Assembly (NCBI GenBank): GCA_019413955.1
Contig: DXMX01000031.1
Location: 10,611-19,539 of the forward strand
Source of the DNA: Collinsella sp.
Lineage (GTDB): Bacteria > Actinomycetota > Coriobacteriia > Coriobacteriales > Coriobacteriaceae
Length of the DNA stretch: 8,929 nt
Direction of reading: 5' to 3'
In this document: in pieces, positions 6,153-8,929 of the stretch
Layout of the letters: each line of letters opens with the position of its first letter
How positions within the stretch are numbered: the stretch's first letter is position 1
The notes under the pieces: model-generated
Told to the model about the DNA's origin: nothing
Databases searched by the model: none
What the model saw: the letters and a program-made list of their open reading frames with translations, nothing else
Position numbers and translations under genes: made by a program

Positions 6153-6896
6153 CTATTGCATCGGGTCGGACAGGACCCGTTCGATCTCTGATGCGGGAAG
6201 CGCGCCTTGGCGCAGGATCTGGAGCTCGCCGTGCTGAAACGACACGATGGTTGAGGCATCGCGACACGGGGTCTCACCGGCGTCGACGGCCACATCGACC
6301 CCCTCCAGGATGCGCTCCTCCACCGTGGCAAAACTTGCCGGCGCGGGCGCTCCATGCGTGTTGGCGCTGGTGCAGGCAAGAGGGCTGCCGCAGGCGCGGA
6401 TGAGCGCTTGCACCACGGGCGAGGCCGAAGCGCGAAGTGCCACCGTGTCGTCGGCGGCACGCATAAAGGTCGACACGCAGGGGGCAGCCTTAACCACGAT
6501 AGTCAGGGCACCCGGCCAGCATCGTCGCGCAAGTACGCGGGCATCTTCCGGGATATCCACGCCATAGCGGTCGAGCGCCTCGACGCCATCGACCAGCCAA
6601 GCGACCGTTTGGGTGAGCTTGCGCTGCTTGAGGGTAAAGATGCGACGGTACCCGGTGCCGAGCGCAGGGACTGCGGCGCCGTTGACGGCAGCCTGCGGAT
6701 CGCGCGGCCACGATGGGAATTCGCTTGTATCTTGGGGCACGGCGTCCGAGAAGGCGTTAACCGCTACGGCGACACCGTAGACCGTCTCGGTCGGGATCAG
6801 CGCCAAGCCGCCACAGCCGAGCACCTCGGCCGTACGCTCAACGGCGAGCCGATGCGGCTCGCGCGCTCCCTCGTATACCCGGTAGACCGTCTGCAT
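6153..6896 (-). CDS. Sua5/YciO/YrdC-type threonylcarbamoyl-AMP synthase
   Basis: Makes threonylcarbamoyl-AMP from threonine, bicarbonate and ATP for the t6A37 modification of ANN-decoding tRNAs. In the 247-residue protein I see the substrate-site strand LALIPTETVYGVA (31-43), RIFTLKQR (85-92), WPGALTIVV (127-135), TVALR (151-155) and PLACTSAN (172-179). The family tetrad KxR...SxN is intact as K90, R92, S177 and N179. Between residues 48 and 84 there is a stretch of about 37 residues where the family usually has about 12, rich in Pro, Ala and Asp. It lacks the long C-terminal Sua5 domain, so it is the TsaC-like short form. ATG 6896 has AAGGGG upstream at a rather long spacing of about 12. It precedes glpK by 13 bases and is linked to prmC in many genomes. 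Confidence 0.88.
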   Translation of the reverse strand: MQTVYRVYEGAREPHRLAVERTAEVLGCGGLALIPTETVYGVAVAVNAFSDAVPQDTSEFPSWPRDPQAAVNGAAVPALGTGYRRIFTLKQRKLTQTVAWLVDGVEALDRYGVDIPEDARVLARRCWPGALTIVVKAAPCVSTFMRAADDTVALRASASPVVQALIRACGSPLACTSANTHGAPAPASFATVEERILEGVDVAVDAGETPCRDASTIVSFQHGELQILRQGALPASEIERVLSDPMQ

Positions 6897-7044
6897 GTGT
6901 ATGCCAGCCCCTTACGCTCTGGTGAAAGTTTGTTTACTGAGGGGCATTCTCGCACGAAACGTTCAACCTATTTGCCCAGAGCGCATGTTGGTTTGGTGAG
7001 CGGCTCTAGTAGTCGGTGAAAGTGAGGGGGTTAATTGAAGATTT
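6897..7044 (-). other. Intergenic region between antitoxin gene and sua5
   Basis: These 148 bases contain two copies of GGTGAAAGT in direct orientation (6921-6929 and 7015-7023). They also contain an 8-base inverted pair CGCTCTGG/CCAGAGCG (6915-6922 and 6976-6983). A TGC-GAGAAT extended -10-like motif is visible near the middle, but no -35 box supports it. A promoter for sua5-glpK is expected here, because the upstream module is self-contained, but I cannot place one. No terminator hairpin with a T-run follows the antitoxin gene. Confidence 0.3.
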
Positions 7045-7347
7045 TTAGCGCGCAAGCGTAACGGTACGATCGGGAAACTCGATGCTTGCAACCAGTTTTC
7101 CGCCGAGGCTCTCTGCGTACCTGCTCAGCGTGTCGAGCCTCATCGAACCCAACTCCCCACGCTCGAGCTCGGATACACGTTTTTGAGAAACGCCCATCGA
7201 CTGGGCGACCGACGCCTGTGTTAGATCTTTTAACCTGCGAATCTGAGCAAGCTTATAGGCTTCGATACGATCGCGAGTCCTCTCCTGCTCGGCGGTAATG
7301 GAGTCGCGTGTTATCCCGCGAGATTCCATATACTCATGCAGTTCCAT
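7045..7347 (-). CDS. HigA-like antitoxin, Xre-type helix-turn-helix protein
   Basis: This is a 100-residue DNA-binding protein that is expected to neutralise the toxin encoded just before it and repress their shared promoter. The N-terminal 30 residues are charged and helical. A Cro/C1-type helix-turn-helix spans about residues 33-83, with TQASVAQSMGVSQKRVSELERG (43-64) as its core, and is followed by a short strand-forming tail (LVASIEF). The ATG at 7347 lies inside the 3' end of the toxin gene (14-base overlap) and has AGGAGG 10 bases upstream, so translation is coupled. Toxin-first order is typical of HigBA-type modules. The base composition is more A+T-rich than the flanking glpK region on the lines I counted (about 52% against about 67% G+C), consistent with transfer. 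Confidence 0.87.
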   Translation of the reverse strand: MELHEYMESRGITRDSITAEQERTRDRIEAYKLAQIRRLKDLTQASVAQSMGVSQKRVSELERGELGSMRLDTLSRYAESLGGKLVASIEFPDRTVTLAR

Positions 7348-7729
7348 CTCGATCGAGCCTCCTTACGTGGCGACGGTATATTTGCTCGGCCCTTGGAATG
7401 TTGATCGCATACCAACCGTTCCATTTTGCCCTTGACGATCCCGCTCGCGACTTATCACCCGCCAATAGCAATACCGCCTGGCGCTTGGGGTCAAAGGCGA
7501 AGAGGATGCGGATCACCTGCCCACCACACGACGTCACTCTCAGCTCCTTTAAATGATGAAGCTTCGAGCCCTTTACGCGGTCAACCAGCGGACGACCAAG
7601 GCTGGGACCTTCCTTCTCGAGCACCAAAAGGTCTGCATAAATCTGCTTCAGCGTAGCTTCATCCTGCTCATCAAGCCAAGGTTCAATGTAATCAAGCACG
7701 ATACGGTACCGATGCAGCTGATTTGACAT
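7334..7729 (-). CDS. HigB/RelE-like toxin of the Gp49 family
   Basis: Probable ribosome-dependent mRNA interferase of a type II toxin-antitoxin pair. The 131-residue protein shows the Gp49/HigB pattern: GRPLVDRVKGSKLHHLKELR (45-64), then IRILFAFDPKRQAVLLLAGDK (73-93), then KWNGWYAINIPRAE (102-115). Candidate active-site residues by family analogy are R64, R74, K93 and Y107, but I cannot confirm them. It has about 15-20 residues more at the N terminus than many small RelE toxins. ATG 7729 has GGAG 6 bases upstream and starts 75 bases after the prmC stop. The 3' end overlaps the antitoxin gene by 14 bases. The first 120 bases are only about 45% G+C by hand count, well below the neighbours. Family membership is likely; toxicity is inferred. 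Confidence 0.85.
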   Translation of the reverse strand: MSNQLHRYRIVLDYIEPWLDEQDEATLKQIYADLLVLEKEGPSLGRPLVDRVKGSKLHHLKELRVTSCGGQVIRILFAFDPKRQAVLLLAGDKSRAGSSRAKWNGWYAINIPRAEQIYRRHVRRLDRDGTA

Positions 7730-7738
7730 ACCTTTCTC

Positions 7739-7753
7739 CTTCTATAGTAGAAG
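7739..7753. promoter_or_regulatory. Palindrome at the toxin ribosome site, candidate operator
   Basis: On the minus strand CTTCTA-CTA-TAGAAG is a perfect 6-base inverted repeat with a 3-base centre. Its last bases overlap the toxin Shine-Dalgarno sequence. Xre-type antitoxins usually bind such palindromes in their own promoter region, so this is the natural candidate operator. It is supported by symmetry and position only. Confidence 0.45.
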
Positions 7754-7759
7754 TTTTAC

Positions 7760-7787
7760 GGTATATTGCAAGGACAAACTTGCGCAA
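7760..7787 (-). promoter_or_regulatory. Tentative promoter of the toxin-antitoxin operon
   Basis: TATACC (7760-7765, four of six -10 bases) and TTGCGC (7782-7787, three of six -35 bases) are separated by 16 bases on the minus strand. Transcription would start near 7753, exactly at the edge of the palindrome. A second pairing, TTGCAA (7766-7771) with TACTAT (7744-7749), is similar in quality. However, it would start the mRNA inside the ribosome site, so I prefer the first. Confidence 0.3.
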
Positions 7788-7804
7788 ATGTCTATTTATT
7801 CAGC

Positions 7805-8929
7805 TTAAATACGCTGTTTGGGCTCGGTGACGATGGCTCGAACGATGCGGGGACGATCGGTGAGGTCGTGGACGATACGCACGTCCGAAAGGCCTGCCTG
7901 GCGACAGAGCTCGGCCGCGGCATCGAGGGCGCCCTCGTAGAGCTCGCAGGCAAACAGGCCGCCGGCGCGCAGCATGTAAGGCGCCGCATTGAGCAGGCGG
8001 CGGAAGATGTCCAGGCCGTCGGCACCGCCCTCGAGCGCCAAGTCGGGCTCAAAGTCCTTGACCTCGTGCGGCAGCGAGCGCATGACGCCGGTCGGGATGT
8101 AGGGCGGGTTGGAAACGAGCACGTCGAAGGTGCCCCACTCTTCGCGGGGAATGGAGCTCACCAGGTTGGTGAGACTAAAGGCAACCTCATCTGCCGTGAG
8201 GCCGAGCGCGTCGCGGTTTTTGGTGGCCAGATCGATGGCGCGCGGCTCGATATCGGTGGCGGTGCAGGTAACGTGGCCGCGGCGCTCCCAGGCAAGGGAG
8301 AGCGAGATGCAACCCGTGCCGCAGCCGACCTCGAGAACGCGGGCGATACGGGGCTCGGCTGGGGCAGGCGCAGCGGCATCCTGAGCCGAAGCCGTCTCCT
8401 GGCCGGCACCCTCGATGGCGATGCCGTATTCGTCGAGCTCGGGCTCGGCGGCTTCCGCGGCTTCGGCTTCTGCTGCCTGCGCGGCGGCTTCCTCGGCCTC
8501 GCGGTCGGCCAGCTCCTCGGCATAGGCGCGGCTGCCCAATACGTCGCCGCCTAGCGCCGCCTCATCGGCAGCCGTCAGGTTAGCGGCACGGCGCTCGGCG
8601 GCCGCGCGTTCGTCTGCCAGCGCGGCCTCGGCCTTGCGTGCCTCCTCGACCTCATCGTTCCAAGGCAGCTCCACGCGCTGACGGGCAGCAGCCTCGGGGC
8701 TCAGCACCTCGGCATCCAGATAATTGAGGACTTCCTCGACGAGCATCTCGGTCTCGGGGCGCGGAATGAGCACGCCGGGGGCGCACGCGACGTCGATCAT
8801 GCGAAACTGCGTGCTGCCGGTGATGTACTGCAGCGGTTCACCTTTAGCGCGACGAACAACGGCCGCGTGCATGGTCTCGAGCTGCGCCGCATCGAGCGTC
8901 TCGTCCATACGCATATATAAGTCGATGCG
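7805..8929 (-). CDS. prmC: Release-factor glutamine methyltransferase PrmC (5' end outside window)
   Basis: Methylates the glutamine of the GGQ motif in peptide chain release factors, using S-adenosylmethionine. The frame is open to the window edge: five codons before the ATG at 8914 read RIDLY, which fits the family's SRxELY segment, so the true start lies outside. Counting from the ATG at 8914, I see RRAKGEPLQYITG (21-33), PGVLIPRPETE (46-56), the SAM-binding VLEVGCGTGCISLSLA (193-208) and the catalytic NPPYIPTG (269-276). Between residues 68 and 188 lies an Ala/Glu-rich stretch of about 120 residues where the family normally has a linker of roughly ten. The core motifs on both sides are in frame and intact, so the enzyme is probably active. 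The toxin-antitoxin pair follows after 75 bases. Confidence 0.95.
   Translation of the reverse strand, partial: RIDLYMRMDETLDAAQLETMHAAVVRRAKGEPLQYITGSTQFRMIDVACAPGVLIPRPETEMLVEEVLNYLDAEVLSPEAAARQRVELPWNDEVEEARKAEAALADERAAAERRAANLTAADEAALGGDVLGSRAYAEELADREAEEAAAQAAEAEAAEAAEPELDEYGIAIEGAGQETASAQDAAAPAPAEPRIARVLEVGCGTGCISLSLAWERRGHVTCTATDIEPRAIDLATKNRDALGLTADEVAFSLTNLVSSIPREEWGTFDVLVSNPPYIPTGVMRSLPHEVKDFEPDLALEGGADGLDIFRRLLNAAPYMLRAGGLFACELYEGALDAAAELCRQAGLSDVRIVHDLTDRPRIVRAIVTEPKQRI
8351..8713 (-). repeat. Low-complexity Ala/Glu-rich insertion segment inside prmC
   Basis: This in-frame stretch encodes residues 68-188 of the visible PrmC. It is dominated by Ala, Glu, Arg and Asp, with runs such as AEEAAAQAAEAEAAEAAE, and ends in a Pro/Ala-rich piece (AAAPAPAEP). 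The DNA shows imperfect GGC/TTC/CTC-type triplet repetition (8446-8520), which suggests growth by slippage. The first part could form a charged helix or coiled coil and the last part is probably flexible. Confidence 0.75.

Noticed and set aside
7773..7792. GACA...TTGCGCAA...TGTC as a second operator upstream of the toxin gene
   Set aside because: The outer and inner repeats are not centred on the same base, so the symmetry is imperfect and probably fortuitous.
7766..8554. 262-residue plus-strand open frame antisense to prmC
   Set aside because: Its Gly/Ala-rich translation mirrors the PrmC core and its low-complexity insertion, and no ribosome site or motif supports it.
8912..8914. ATG at 8914 as the start of prmC
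   Set aside because: The frame remains open upstream and reads RIDLY, matching the PrmC N-terminal domain, and about 60 more residues are expected. The gene is cut by the window edge.

Overview
This is a high-GC window in which every gene I can support lies on the minus strand, so it reads from right to left. Gene content and order (prmC, sua5, glpK, upp, then atpI-B-E-F-H-A) and the protein style suggest a high-GC Gram-positive actinobacterium. My best guess is Coriobacteriia, probably Collinsella or a relative. One reason is the c subunit, whose helix 1 start and EALALIG segment resemble actinobacterial c subunits. The genus is inferred from recalled family sequences, not from a search.

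Layout in transcription order. (1) 8929-7805: the release-factor glutamine methyltransferase prmC, cut by the window edge at its 5' end and carrying a large Ala/Glu-rich insertion. (2) 7729-7045: a two-gene toxin-antitoxin module of the HigB/RelE (Gp49-like) and HigA (Xre) type, with its own short upstream region and a palindrome at the toxin ribosome site. (3) 6896-4598: sua5 (tRNA threonylcarbamoyladenosine synthesis) and glycerol kinase glpK, only 13 bases apart. (4) 4474-3827: uracil phosphoribosyltransferase upp, after a 123-base leader. (5) 3826-3546: an intergenic region with a candidate upp terminator, a small inverted repeat and a good promoter candidate. (6) 3545-1: the F1Fo ATP synthase operon, starting with a small AtpI-position membrane protein, then atpB, atpE, atpF, atpH and the first two thirds of atpA.

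The ATP synthase genes build the membrane rotor and stator (a, c, b) and then the F1 parts (delta, alpha). They are tightly packed: 3 bases between atpI and atpB, 15 between atpE and atpF, an 11-base overlap between atpF and atpH, and a TAATG junction between atpH and atpA. The exception is a 124-base gap before atpE, where extra control of c-subunit synthesis would be expected. prmC, sua5 and upp are commonly found upstream of atp operons in Gram-positive bacteria, so the toxin-antitoxin pair looks like an insertion into an otherwise conserved block.

The least ordinary observations are the roughly 110-residue low-complexity insertion in PrmC between its substrate-binding and catalytic domains, the toxin-antitoxin insertion with its putative operator, a glycerol kinase with an altered phosphate-binding motif (DCGTTSVL) and no visible PTS phosphorylation histidine, a Sua5 with a loop insertion, and an ATP synthase b subunit with a cleavable-looking signal peptide. 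I see no RNA gene, CRISPR array, insertion sequence or clearly new system.
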